The notes under the pieces were generated by a model. The model did no database searches. It saw nothing but the letters and a program-made list of their open reading frames with translations, and was not told the origin of the DNA. Below, in pieces: positions 26,191-33,517 of a stretch of DNA of 34,200 bases. The DNA lies in assembly GCA_020439505.1 (NCBI GenBank), contig JAGQSO010000076.1, positions 1 to 34,200 of the forward strand, read 5' to 3'. A program made the position numbers and the translations under genes. Each line of letters begins with the position of its first letter. The first letter of the stretch is position 1. The DNA is from Acidimicrobiales bacterium (GTDB taxonomy: Bacteria > Actinomycetota > Acidimicrobiia > Acidimicrobiales > Iamiaceae).

Positions 26191-29100
26191 TCAGCTGCGG
26201 GGCAGGAGAAGGTCCCGGGGCCCCCGCCGCAACGCCGCGGCGACGGCGGGAACCACGCTCCAACCGATCCCGATGGCGACGGCGGGCAGCAACAGCATCG
26301 GGATGAGCTCCCACCCGGGTAGGACGAGCCAGTCGGGGTAGCCGCGGGCGAAGCTCTCGTCGCCCCGGGCGCCGGCCAGCACCGAGGTGACCGGTAGCCA
26401 TCCCAGGGGAAGGGCCAGCAATGCCCCCAGCAAGGCGAGGACCGTTCCCTCGAAGGCGCTCTGGCGTCGCATCCGCGCCGGTGGAGCCCCGGCGGCCAAA
26501 GCGGCCCGATGGTCCTCGGCGCTGTCGACGGCCCGCAGCGAGAGGGTCACCGTCAGCACCCCGACGGCCAGCAGGCCGGTGACCCCGGCCAGACCCAACA
26601 GCCAGCGCTGCTCCTCATCGGAGCGGTCCTTGCTGCCGTCTGAGCCGATTCCGTAGTCGATAACGACGTCGTGGTCGATCACCTGGGCCCAGGCGTTCCC
26701 GAACCCTTCGGTGTTCACCGGTGGCGTCGTCACCGAAGTACCCGGGTCTGTGGCGCCGGGGCGCCCGGTCTCCAACTCGGCGAGGGTCGGCACCCGACCC
26801 CGGTTGAAGTCCATGGGGTCCTCGAGAGCCGACAGGTCGGCCCTGGTCGCCGGCTTGGAGCGGACCAACACCAAGTTGAGGGGGGGAAGGTCGGGTGCTA
26901 CCCGGGCCATGACCTCGGTCGAGACCAGGTAGTCGACCTCGAGGTTGAAGCCCAGATCGGCGGGGCCACCATCGGGGGCCGGGGTTGCGGTCACGCTGCG
27001 GGTGTCAGGGGGCGATCCGGGGTTGGCATCGGGGTTGGTGCCCTCGGTGGTTCCGCCCCCCAGGTTCACCGTCCCGGGAGCCCCGTCCAATGCCACCGCC
27101 CGGCCTTCGGTCACCGCCTGGGCCGCCCAGCCTGCCAGCAGGCCGTTGGCCTGAGCGGCGTCGACGGTGGCCACCACGTACCAGCCGCCCTTGCCGTCAG
27201 CCAGGCCGTAGTAGGTGATCGGGCTCAAGGGGCCGACGCTGTTCTGAACCCGGTCGGTCACCGCCTGGGCGTCGGGAGAACCGAGCTCACCCTGGATCTG
27301 CACCGCCAGTCCCTTGGGGTTGGAAAGGACAGAGGTGGCGTTGGGGGCGGTGGTGTCAGCCTCGGGGAGGGTCCCTGGGGCGCTGGTGGGTTCGAGGTCG
27401 GTGCTGGATGCCTCCACTACCCGGTCTTCGGCGGAGGTGACCGCGCTGCGGGCGGTGAGGACCCCGACCGGGATGGACAGGCACACCGCCAGGGCCCCGA
27501 CGGTGGCCGACGCCTGGGTGCGGTGGCGGGCGATACCCCGCAGGCCGAGCCGCACCAGGCCACCGGTGCGGTTGGCCAGTCGACCCGTCATCGCCACCAG
27601 GGTGGGGGCCACGGCGATGCCACCCAGGACGGTGGCCAGCACCGCCACCAGCACCAGGATCGAGATGAACGGGCTACCGCCCATACCGTGGGTGACCAAC
27701 CGCGTGATGAAGGCCAGGAGCAGAGCACCGGTTCCGGTGATCGCCACCCCGACCAGCGGCACCCGGGTCGGGACCGGGCCGAGGGGTCGACGTCCGGCCA
27801 GGGCGCTGAGCACCGGCACCCGGCTGGCGGTACGGGCCGGTTGCCAGGCGGCCACGATGCCGGCCACCACACCCAGGGTGACCGCCACCAGGACCCCTCC
27901 GACGGGGATGGTGAGCTCGAGCCCGAACTGGTGGCTCAGATCCTGGACCACGCCGGTGCGGTTGAGGACCGTGGTCACCGCGACGGCGGTCGCCACCGCC
28001 AGACCGCCGGCGATCAGGCCGGGGATGGCACCTTGGGCCACCAGGGCCCGTCGAACGATACGAGGGTCGGCACCGGCGCAGGCCAACAGCCCCACGTCTC
28101 GCAGTTGGCGCCGTGAGGCGATGGCGAACGCCGCCGAGCTGACCACCGCCACCACTGCGGCGAATCCGGCCATGAGCACGGTGATGCCCATGCCGACGAT
28201 GGTGGTCGCAGCGTTGACGGAGTTGAGTTCGGGTCGTTGCACATAGCCGAGGTCCCAGCCGGGGAAGTCCCGGGTGAACGCGGCGTTCATGTCCTCGGGA
28301 TTGAAGCTCCCGCTATTCGGGTCGCCGGTGAGAAAGGTCAAGGCGTCGGTCACCGCCTCGTGATGTTCTGGTGGTGCCCACACCCGGATCCTCAGATCGG
28401 GTCGAGCCGTCCGAGAATCGACCCGGGTGGCCCCGTCGGGGGGGAGCTCGCCGCTGGGCAGCGGGTCACGTGAGATCATGACCTCACCGCCGACGGGAGC
28501 GGCCAACCAGTAGTCGGCGGGCATGATCGCGACCACGGCGGCGATCTCGTCGGTGTGGTCGCCGGCCAACCCGATACCGCTCACCTCGAAGGTCCGCCCC
28601 GACCATCCCGACGTCACGGTGTCGCCGATGTGCCACCGACCGTTGTCGGCTAGGGGGCGGGTCAGGAAGATCTCGTCCGGATTGCGGGGTAGGTGACCAG
28701 ACTCGACCACCCACCGCCGGGCCCACCTCGAACCCTCGGGGGCTTCGCTGACCCTGGTACCGACCAGTCGGGGTCCGGCCCCGTCGGGTTGTTGTTCCTG
28801 GGTGGCGAGCCAGTCGGCTCCTTCGAGGGAAGCCTCGACCGTCGCCGTGCCATCGCTGGCCTCGGAGACCCTGCGGGAGATCTGGGTCACCGCGTCAGCC
28901 GAGAGGCTCGCCGGCGGGTGTGCGGTCAGCTTCTCGGGGATGGGATCGGCCAGGGTCATGTTGACTGTGGCCACCGCGTCGTTGGAGTTGTACCGGCGGT
29001 CGGCGGTCTCGCCCACCTCCCAGGTGCGCTGGAGGGTGAAGGCGGCGATGGCGGCCAGCACCGGGACCATGATCATCAGCGTGACCAGGGCGTGGCGCCA

Positions 29101-29247
29101 GGGGTGGCGGCGGACCTGGCGGCGGGCCAGCCGCAGGGCCAGGCCCCAAACCGCCAGGTGGCTGGTCGAGGGACGAGTGCGGTCGGCGCTCGAAGGGGTT
29201 GGGGAGGTCTCGGGCGGTGGCGGGGGAGGCGACGTCTGGGTGCTCAT
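26191..29247 (-). CDS. FtsX-like ABC transporter permease
   Basis: The 1018-residue membrane protein is built like the large actinobacterial FtsX/MacB-type permeases. It has an N-terminal helix (ALVTLMIMVPVLAAIAAFTL), a large outer domain (about 65-350), three helices (around VGMGITVLMAGFAAVVAVVSSAAF, PGLIAGGLAVATAVAV and GVLVAVTLGVVAGIVAAW), a central pair (about 500-560), a second outer domain (about 620-880), and three C-terminal helices (LLGLAGVTGLLAVGVLTVTL, GTVLALLGALLALPLG, LLLPAVAIGIGWSVVPAV). Such transporters move lipids, lipoproteins or antimicrobial peptides, or act as mechanotransmitters, rather than importing solutes. It overlaps the ATPase stop by 4 bp. The substrate is not deducible; PadR control suggests response to a toxic small molecule. 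Confidence 0.9.
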   Translation of the reverse strand: MSTQTSPPPPPPETSPTPSSADRTRPSTSHLAVWGLALRLARRQVRRHPWRHALVTLMIMVPVLAAIAAFTLQRTWEVGETADRRYNSNDAVATVNMTLADPIPEKLTAHPPASLSADAVTQISRRVSEASDGTATVEASLEGADWLATQEQQPDGAGPRLVGTRVSEAPEGSRWARRWVVESGHLPRNPDEIFLTRPLADNGRWHIGDTVTSGWSGRTFEVSGIGLAGDHTDEIAAVVAIMPADYWLAAPVGGEVMISRDPLPSGELPPDGATRVDSRTARPDLRIRVWAPPEHHEAVTDALTFLTGDPNSGSFNPEDMNAAFTRDFPGWDLGYVQRPELNSVNAATTIVGMGITVLMAGFAAVVAVVSSAAFAIASRRQLRDVGLLACAGADPRIVRRALVAQGAIPGLIAGGLAVATAVAVTTVLNRTGVVQDLSHQFGLELTIPVGGVLVAVTLGVVAGIVAAWQPARTASRVPVLSALAGRRPLGPVPTRVPLVGVAITGTGALLLAFITRLVTHGMGGSPFISILVLVAVLATVLGGIAVAPTLVAMTGRLANRTGGLVRLGLRGIARHRTQASATVGALAVCLSIPVGVLTARSAVTSAEDRVVEASSTDLEPTSAPGTLPEADTTAPNATSVLSNPKGLAVQIQGELGSPDAQAVTDRVQNSVGPLSPITYYGLADGKGGWYVVATVDAAQANGLLAGWAAQAVTEGRAVALDGAPGTVNLGGGTTEGTNPDANPGSPPDTRSVTATPAPDGGPADLGFNLEVDYLVSTEVMARVAPDLPPLNLVLVRSKPATRADLSALEDPMDFNRGRVPTLAELETGRPGATDPGTSVTTPPVNTEGFGNAWAQVIDHDVVIDYGIGSDGSKDRSDEEQRWLLGLAGVTGLLAVGVLTVTLSLRAVDSAEDHRAALAAGAPPARMRRQSAFEGTVLALLGALLALPLGWLPVTSVLAGARGDESFARGYPDWLVLPGWELIPMLLLPAVAIGIGWSVVPAVAAALRRGPRDLLLPRS

Positions 29248-30152
29248 CGGATCACCGCCGTCGGGTCGGATGGGTCAGAGGGGTTGGAACCCTCGGTGGC
29301 AGGTCGTGGGGCGACGGTCGGGTCGCTGTCGGCATCGGGGGTGGCGGGACGGGCCCACGCCTCATCGAGGCTGGCGGTGTCGGCGGGGCGGACGGCATCG
29401 GCAGGTCGTGCGGGGGGTGTCCAGGTGTCTCTGGGGTCGGTCGCGGCGGGGGGACGGCTGGGGCGGTTGGCGGTGTCGCTGACCACCCGCCCGTCGCGCA
29501 GGGTCACCACCCGGTCGGCGAATCCGGCCACCCGGGGCTCGTGGGTCACCACCAGCACCGCTGCTCCGGCCTCGGCCAGCTCGGTGAACAGGTCCATGAT
29601 CCGGTCACCGGTCTGGGTGTCGAGAGCCCCGGTCGGCTCGTCGGCTAGGACCAGGCGGCGGGGGACCGCCACCGCCCTGGCGATGGCGACACGCTGCTGC
29701 TGACCACCGGAGAGGTCGTCGGGGAAGCGGTCGAAGGGGCGCTCGATGCCCACCCGCTCCAGGGCCTCCTCGGCCACGCCGCGGGCCTGGCGCAGGCTCA
29801 TCCCGTCCAACTCCAGGGGCAGGGTCACGTTCTCGAGGGCGGTCAGGGTGGGCAGCAGGTTGTACTGCTGGAACACGACTCCTACCTCGGTTCGACGAAG
29901 TCGGGCCAGTTGGGCGGGGTTGCAGCGGCCGACGTCGATGCTGCCCGCCACCACCACCTGTCCGGCGGTGGGCATGACCATTCCGGCCGCCAGGTGCAGC
30001 AGTGTCGACTTGCCCGATCCGCTCGGGCCCATGATGGCGGTGATCGATCCGGCCATCAGGTCGAGGTCGACCTCGCGAAGGGCGGGGACTTCCACGATCC
30101 CGTGACGGAAGATCTTGGTGGCACCTCGGAAGCTGAGGGTTGGTGTGGTCAT
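29244..30152 (-). CDS. ABC transporter ATP-binding protein (MacB/LolD type) with disordered tail
   Basis: The 302-residue ATPase is the partner of the downstream permease. Motifs are Walker A GPSGSGKST (42-50), the Q-loop in VVFQQYNLLP, the signature LSGGQQQRVAIARA, Walker B LVLADEPTGALD, and the switch His in VVTHEPRVA. It is the class in which one ATPase dimer serves FtsX-like permeases. After residue 225 it has an unusual 75-80-residue Pro/Ala/Asp-rich tail, ending NPSDPSDPTAVIR, which is not part of the ATPase fold and looks disordered. The frame is open further upstream through padR, but ATG 30152 overlaps the padR stop (ATGA) and starts the domain. Confidence 0.93.
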   Translation of the reverse strand: MTTPTLSFRGATKIFRHGIVEVPALREVDLDLMAGSITAIMGPSGSGKSTLLHLAAGMVMPTAGQVVVAGSIDVGRCNPAQLARLRRTEVGVVFQQYNLLPTLTALENVTLPLELDGMSLRQARGVAEEALERVGIERPFDRFPDDLSGGQQQRVAIARAVAVPRRLVLADEPTGALDTQTGDRIMDLFTELAEAGAAVLVVTHEPRVAGFADRVVTLRDGRVVSDTANRPSRPPAATDPRDTWTPPARPADAVRPADTASLDEAWARPATPDADSDPTVAPRPATEGSNPSDPSDPTAVIR

Positions 30153-30739
30153 TGGTTCCGCCCTTCGGGGTTGGAGATGAGGACTGACTCGCAGTGGTCG
30201 AGCCAGCGGAGATCGGCTTCGTGTCGGGCCGAGATCGCCTCGGCCATGAGGTCCGCGGTCAACCGGGCCAACGCTGCGACCCGGGGGTCTGCGGTGGGAT
30301 CCGGTTGCTGGTTGGCGGCTCGGGTGCGGGAGCGGCGGTGGGCCTGGGTCTGGCGGTAGAGCTCGACTCGCTGGCGGTCGATCACCGCCAGGGCCTCCGA
30401 CGGTGAGCGGCCGAAGGCCAACAGGACCTTCACCAGTAGCTCGTCGCGAGGAGGGCTGGCGGTGGCCGGTCCTTCGTCGAACCAGTCGTCGAGGGCACCC
30501 TTGCCGGCCGGGGTGAGCTCCCACCGCCGACGGTCCCGGCTGCCCTGGTCGGCGCCGGTGGCCTCGTCGGTGACCGGTTGCACCAGGCCGTCGGCGTGGA
30601 GGCGGTCCAAGGTGGTGTACACCTGCCCGACGTTGACGGTCCACACTCCGCCGGTCCGGGCTTCGAAGGCCCCCTTGAGGTGGTATCCGTGTGCCGGACC
30701 CTCCTCCAGGAGGGCGAGTAGACCCATTCGCACTGACAT
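30149..30739 (-). CDS. PadR-family transcriptional regulator
   Basis: The 196-residue regulator has the PadR winged-helix N-terminus: MGLLALLEEGPAHGYHLKGAFE (from residue 5), NVGQVYTTLDRLHADGLVQ, and the wing RRRWELTPAGKGALDDWF. A helical C-terminal dimer domain of the PadR-s2 type follows (about 95-196). PadR proteins usually repress a neighbouring transporter or detoxification operon and release DNA on binding a ligand. Here it is the first gene of a three-gene operon and its promoter overlaps a 28-bp palindrome, so autorepression is likely. The ATG is 8 nt from the -10 box, with no ribosome site. Confidence 0.92.
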   Translation of the reverse strand: MSVRMGLLALLEEGPAHGYHLKGAFEARTGGVWTVNVGQVYTTLDRLHADGLVQPVTDEATGADQGSRDRRRWELTPAGKGALDDWFDEGPATASPPRDELLVKVLLAFGRSPSEALAVIDRQRVELYRQTQAHRRSRTRAANQQPDPTADPRVAALARLTADLMAEAISARHEADLRWLDHCESVLISNPEGRNQ

Positions 30740-30776
30740 AGTTACGCAGTATGCATACCGAGTAACTAAGAGTCAA
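30740..30776 (-). promoter_or_regulatory. padR operon promoter with 28-bp palindromic operator
   Basis: On the minus strand the -35 is TTGACT (30776-30771), the spacer is 17 nt and the -10 is CATACT (30753-30748), the strongest promoter in the window. The palindrome AGTTAC-N3-GTATGCATAC-N3-GTAACT (30740-30767) covers the -10, most of the spacer and the start site, and ends one base before the padR ATG. It is the natural PadR operator. It is AT-rich compared with the surrounding DNA. Confidence 0.82.
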
Positions 30777-30810
30777 GGGATTGGGCGTTCCTCACGCACC
30801 TCGAGCGCTT

Positions 30811-30926
30811 AGGAGGCGAGCCGAAAGGTGAGCCGACCCATAAGCACGGCATGGGTCAACCGAGGCGAAGCCTCGGTCTGATTACCCTCGCAGCGACGAC
30901 GGCTGGACCTATCCGCAAGGTCCCTT
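30811..30926. repeat. Family A repeat, copy 3 (116 bp, diverged)
   Basis: This unit has the same length and order as 23-138: AGGAGGCGAG start, GAGCCGACCCAT, identical hairpin CCGAGGC-GAA-GCCTCGG (30860-30876), CTGGACCTATCCGC, then a terminal inverted repeat, here CAAGG-TC-CCTTG. The terminal palindrome differs in sequence from copy 1 (TAGGCGCCTA) but keeps the ability to pair. It lies between the padR promoter and the secreted-protein gene. The rest of 30777-31039 shows no gene. Confidence 0.88.
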
Positions 30927-31039
30927 GGGGACGGGTGGCCAGACAGCCGGCAACGACGGGGTGCCCTTGTCGCGGTGTACCTTCTGCCCGTTCAGATCGA
31001 GGGCTGCGGGTACCGGTCCACGAACAGCTGGGAGCTCCC

Positions 31040-31837
31040 ATGCGCATGCCAGGAAGTCGGTCAACTGACGGCACGGTCAGTAGGGGAGCGGCGGTTGAGG
31101 GCAGAACCGCTGGTGCTCGACGGGTGGTCCCGGCGGGGGCGCTGGCGGTGCTCGTCTTTGCTGGCGTTGCCCACGCTGGTGGTCTGACGCTTACCCCGGG
31201 GGGAGGGCCACCCGGCTCGCGAGCGGTGGCTTCGATCGACTGCGAGATGCCACCGGAGTTCCGAAGCCGCTCGCTGTCACCCGGTGCACCCCCCGCGACG
31301 CTCATGGCCTACCCCGGCCAAGAGGATGGTCGCGGGACCTGGACCACGGCGATCGAGGCCGGTGACTGGGATGTGGTGGTGACCGCCGCCTGTGACGACA
31401 GGGCTGAGTCCGCCCGCTTCGACGTCGATAACCCCCAACTCGCTCCGGGACCGTCATGGGCACACATCGGGGCCTGGCGACCCCAGTTGGACGGCACCAC
31501 CGTCATCGGAACCGACTGCCCGAGCGGAACCACGGTCACGGTCGAGTTCTCGGTCGGGGGAAGGGCCGTGCGCACCGAGATCATCGACATCGATTCCTAC
31601 GGTGACTGGGAGGTGCCGATCCCGGGGGTCGAGGGTAGGCCCGCCCTGGAGGTGACCGCGTCTTGCGGTGACCTGGTCTACGAGCCGATCACCGTGGCGA
31701 GCATGGAACCCGAGGTGACCCCGACCGTCCCCGGCCCCACCGGCCCTGACCTGCCCGTCACCCCTCAAGCCCCGCCGACCAACCCCCCGGCCCCGCCGGC
31801 CCAGCCGGTCATCGCCCGCCCCGGCTACACCGGCTGA
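31040..31837 (+). CDS. Secreted protein with duplicated two-cysteine module and Pro-rich tail
   Basis: The 265-residue product is not recognised as a named family. A long basic N-region precedes a hydrophobic segment, AGALAVLVFAGVAHA (32-46), with a likely signal peptidase site after AHA. Two similar modules follow: about 48-120 (C68, GDW 108-110, C118) and about 148-211 (C160, GDW 188-190, C209). In each, GDW(D/E)V is followed by a VTA(A/S)C end, suggesting Ig-like folds each with one disulfide. A Pro-rich C-terminus (about 225-265) looks like a wall-spanning linker; no LPxTG is present. ATG 31040 is chosen for GGGAG at 31030-31034. The longer frame from 30851 would begin inside the repeat and is rejected. 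The role is unknown. Confidence 0.75.
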   Translation: MRMPGSRSTDGTVSRGAAVEGRTAGARRVVPAGALAVLVFAGVAHAGGLTLTPGGGPPGSRAVASIDCEMPPEFRSRSLSPGAPPATLMAYPGQEDGRGTWTTAIEAGDWDVVVTAACDDRAESARFDVDNPQLAPGPSWAHIGAWRPQLDGTTVIGTDCPSGTTVTVEFSVGGRAVRTEIIDIDSYGDWEVPIPGVEGRPALEVTASCGDLVYEPITVASMEPEVTPTVPGPTGPDLPVTPQAPPTNPPAPPAQPVIARPGYTG

Positions 31838-31886
31838 CATCCAACTGGTTCGACTCCCCGGCGGCCCAGCGGGCAACCTTGGCGCC

Positions 31887-32990
31887 GTGACATCCCAGAC
31901 CGTGGTGGCCAAGATCGGGACGTCGTCGATCACCGACGAACATGGCGACATCCGCCCCGACGCGGTAGCCAAGTTTTGTGCCGAGGTGGCGACGCTGCGC
32001 TCGGACGGGCACCGTGTCGTGGTGGTCACCTCGGGGGCCATCGCCGCCGGACTGCCCGCCATCGGCTTGGGGGGAGACCTGCGACCCTCCGATGCCCAGA
32101 CCCTCCAGGCCGTGTCGGCCATCGGTCAGAGCCGCCTGATGCGGGTCTATGACGACTGCTTTGCCGGGCACGGGCTGGTTTCGGGTCAGGTGTTGCTGGC
32201 GCCGTTGGACTTCGCCCTTCGCCAGCAGTACCTGCATGCCCGGGGCACGCTCAGCCGGCTGCTCGACCTGGGGGTGGTCCCGGTGATCAACGAGAACGAT
32301 GCCATCGCCGATGACGAGATCCGCTTCGGTGACAACGACCGGCTGTCGGCGTTGGTCGCCCACCTGGTCGGAGCGGACCTGTTGGTGCTGCTCACCGATG
32401 CCGCCGGTCTGCTGACCGCCGACCCGCGCATCGACTCCGATGCCTCGCTCATCGAGGAGATCGTCGAGTTCGACGCCGAGCTCGAAGCCCTGGCTGGTGG
32501 CTCGGGTACCGCCCGGGGCAGCGGGGGCATGGCCTCCAAGATCACTGCGGCCAAGATCGCCTCCTGGTCCGGGGTGCGAGCCGTGATCGCCGCCGCCGCC
32601 CGTGACCGAGTACTGGTCGATGCGGTCGACGGTGTGGCCGGGATCGGTACGGTCGTCCAACCTCGCCCCACCCGGATGTCGGCCCGCAAGCTCTGGATCG
32701 CCTTTGCGGTGGCCTCTGCCGGGCGGGTGACGGTGGATGACGGGGCCCGCTGGGCCCTCACCCAGCGCGGCGTGTCGCTCCTGCCCGCTGGAGTGGTGGC
32801 CGTGGATGGTGATTTCGCCGAGGGTGACGCGGTGGAGCTGGCCGGGCCCGATGGGGTGGTGTTCGCCAAGGGGCTAGCCCGAGTCACCGCTAGCGACCTG
32901 ACCCGCGCCGCCGGTCGCCGCACCGCGGATCTCCCCGACGGCATGCCCCACGAGGTAGTCCACCGCGACGACCTAGTGATAGTCCCCTGA
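31887..32990 (+). CDS. proB: Glutamate 5-kinase
   Basis: ProB phosphorylates glutamate in the first step of proline synthesis and is feedback-inhibited by proline. The 367-residue product has the amino-acid kinase domain (about 1-255): VVAKIGTSSIT, VVVVTSGAIAAGL, PVINENDAIADDEIRFGDNDRLSALVA, LLVLLTDAAGLLTADPR and GSGGMASKITAAKIAS. A C-terminal PUA domain follows (about 275-360). The start is GTG 31887; no good promoter or ribosome site is evident. The normal next gene, proA, does not follow; instead there is a noncoding repeat region and a PspA-like gene. Confidence 0.96.
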   Translation: MTSQTVVAKIGTSSITDEHGDIRPDAVAKFCAEVATLRSDGHRVVVVTSGAIAAGLPAIGLGGDLRPSDAQTLQAVSAIGQSRLMRVYDDCFAGHGLVSGQVLLAPLDFALRQQYLHARGTLSRLLDLGVVPVINENDAIADDEIRFGDNDRLSALVAHLVGADLLVLLTDAAGLLTADPRIDSDASLIEEIVEFDAELEALAGGSGTARGSGGMASKITAAKIASWSGVRAVIAAAARDRVLVDAVDGVAGIGTVVQPRPTRMSARKLWIAFAVASAGRVTVDDGARWALTQRGVSLLPAGVVAVDGDFAEGDAVELAGPDGVVFAKGLARVTASDLTRAAGRRTADLPDGMPHEVVHRDDLVIVP

Positions 32991-32996
32991 ACCAGT

Positions 32997-33300
32997 AATC
33001 GTCCGCCGAAGGCGGTCCACGAGAACCGGCCCGTGTGCAGCGTCGACGCGTCCCCAAGCCCGGCAGAAGGATGCCGGTAACGGCACTGACGTTCCGTCAC
33101 CCACCGAAGGTGGTCGACGAGGGCTGGACCGCGTGCCGCGTCGACGCGACCCCAAGCCCGGCAGAAGGATGCCGGCAACGGCACTGACGTTCCGTCACCC
33201 ACCGAAGGTGGTCGACGAGGGCTGGACCGCGTGCCGCGTCGATAGCCCCGAAGCGTCTCCAGGGATGCTGGTAACGGCATCGGCGATGCCCGTGTCGGCA
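32997..33300. repeat. Family B repeat array, units 1-3
   Basis: There are three tandem units. Unit 1 is 32997-33090, unit 2 is 33091-33188 (98 bp), and unit 3 starts at 33189 and diverges after 33242. Units 2 and 3 share 54 identical bases at their start. Each unit carries a GAA-loop hairpin (unit 1 CCGCC-GAA-GGCGG, 33003-33015; units 2 and 3 CCACC-GAA-GGTGG, 33101-33113 and 33199-33211) and later a tetraloop hairpin (GCCG-GTAA-CGGC 33073-33084; GCCG-GCAA-CGGC 33171-33182; GCTG-GTAA-CGGC 33267-33278). The 98-bp period breaks any reading frame. No gene is present in 32991-33517. Confidence 0.88.
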
Positions 33301-33305
33301 CATAT

Positions 33306-33386
33306 CGTTTGCGCGGTTGCGAGCTTGCGAGTAACTGGGCAAACGCCGTCGAGCCGCCGCAACGAAGTGAGGACCGGGCTCGACGG
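33306..33386. repeat. Two abutting stem-loops within the family B region
   Basis: The first stem is CGTTTGC (33306-33312) with GCAAACG (33339-33345), 7 bp, enclosing GCGAG-rich direct repeats. The second is CCGTCGAGCC (33346-33355) with GGCTCGACGG (33377-33386), a perfect 10 bp with a 21-nt loop. They abut with no gap. This segment separates units 3 and 4 of family B and resembles none of them. Confidence 0.7.
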
Positions 33387-33393
33387 AACCAGG

Positions 33394-33469
33394 AATCGTC
33401 CGCCGAAGGCGGTCCACGAGAACTGGCCCGCGTGCAGCGTCGACGCGACCCCAAGCCCGGCAGAAGGAT
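33394..33469. repeat. Family B repeat, unit 4
   Basis: This unit returns to the unit 1 sequence (AATCGTCCGCC, hairpin CCGCC-GAA-GGCGG at 33400-33412, GTGCAGCGTCGACGCG, AAGCCCGGCAGAAGGAT). It differs by a few bases from 32997-33072. Its final tetraloop hairpin has become the left arm of the long inverted repeat that follows. Confidence 0.85.
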
Positions 33470-33502
33470 GCCGGTAACGGCATCGGAGATGCCGTTACCG
33501 GC
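33470..33502. promoter_or_regulatory. Perfect 14-bp inverted repeat, likely operator of pspA-like gene
   Basis: GCCGGTAACGGCAT (33470-33483), spacer CGGAG, ATGCCGTTACCGGC (33489-33502). The repeat ends 2 nt before the -10-like box TAGAGT (33505-33510) and covers the expected -35 and spacer region, so operator binding there would block the promoter. It could also form a hairpin in read-through RNA. Confidence 0.65.
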
Positions 33503-33504
33503 AC

Positions 33505-33510
33505 TAGAGT
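33505..33510 (+). promoter_or_regulatory. Predicted -10 box for pspA-like gene
   Basis: TAGAGT ends 7 nt before ATG 33518, with no Shine-Dalgarno sequence. It has the same geometry as other leaderless starts in the window. Confidence 0.45.
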
Positions 33511-33517
33511 CGCCGCC

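Noticed and set aside
30851..31039. N-terminal extension of the secreted protein starting inside family A copy 3
   Set aside because: ATG 31040 has a GGGAG ribosome site and gives a normal signal peptide. The extension is translated repeat and has no conserved features.
32997..33502. CRISPR array
   Set aside because: Units are about 98 bp with near-continuous similarity and there are no short repeats separated by unique spacers. No cas gene is present.
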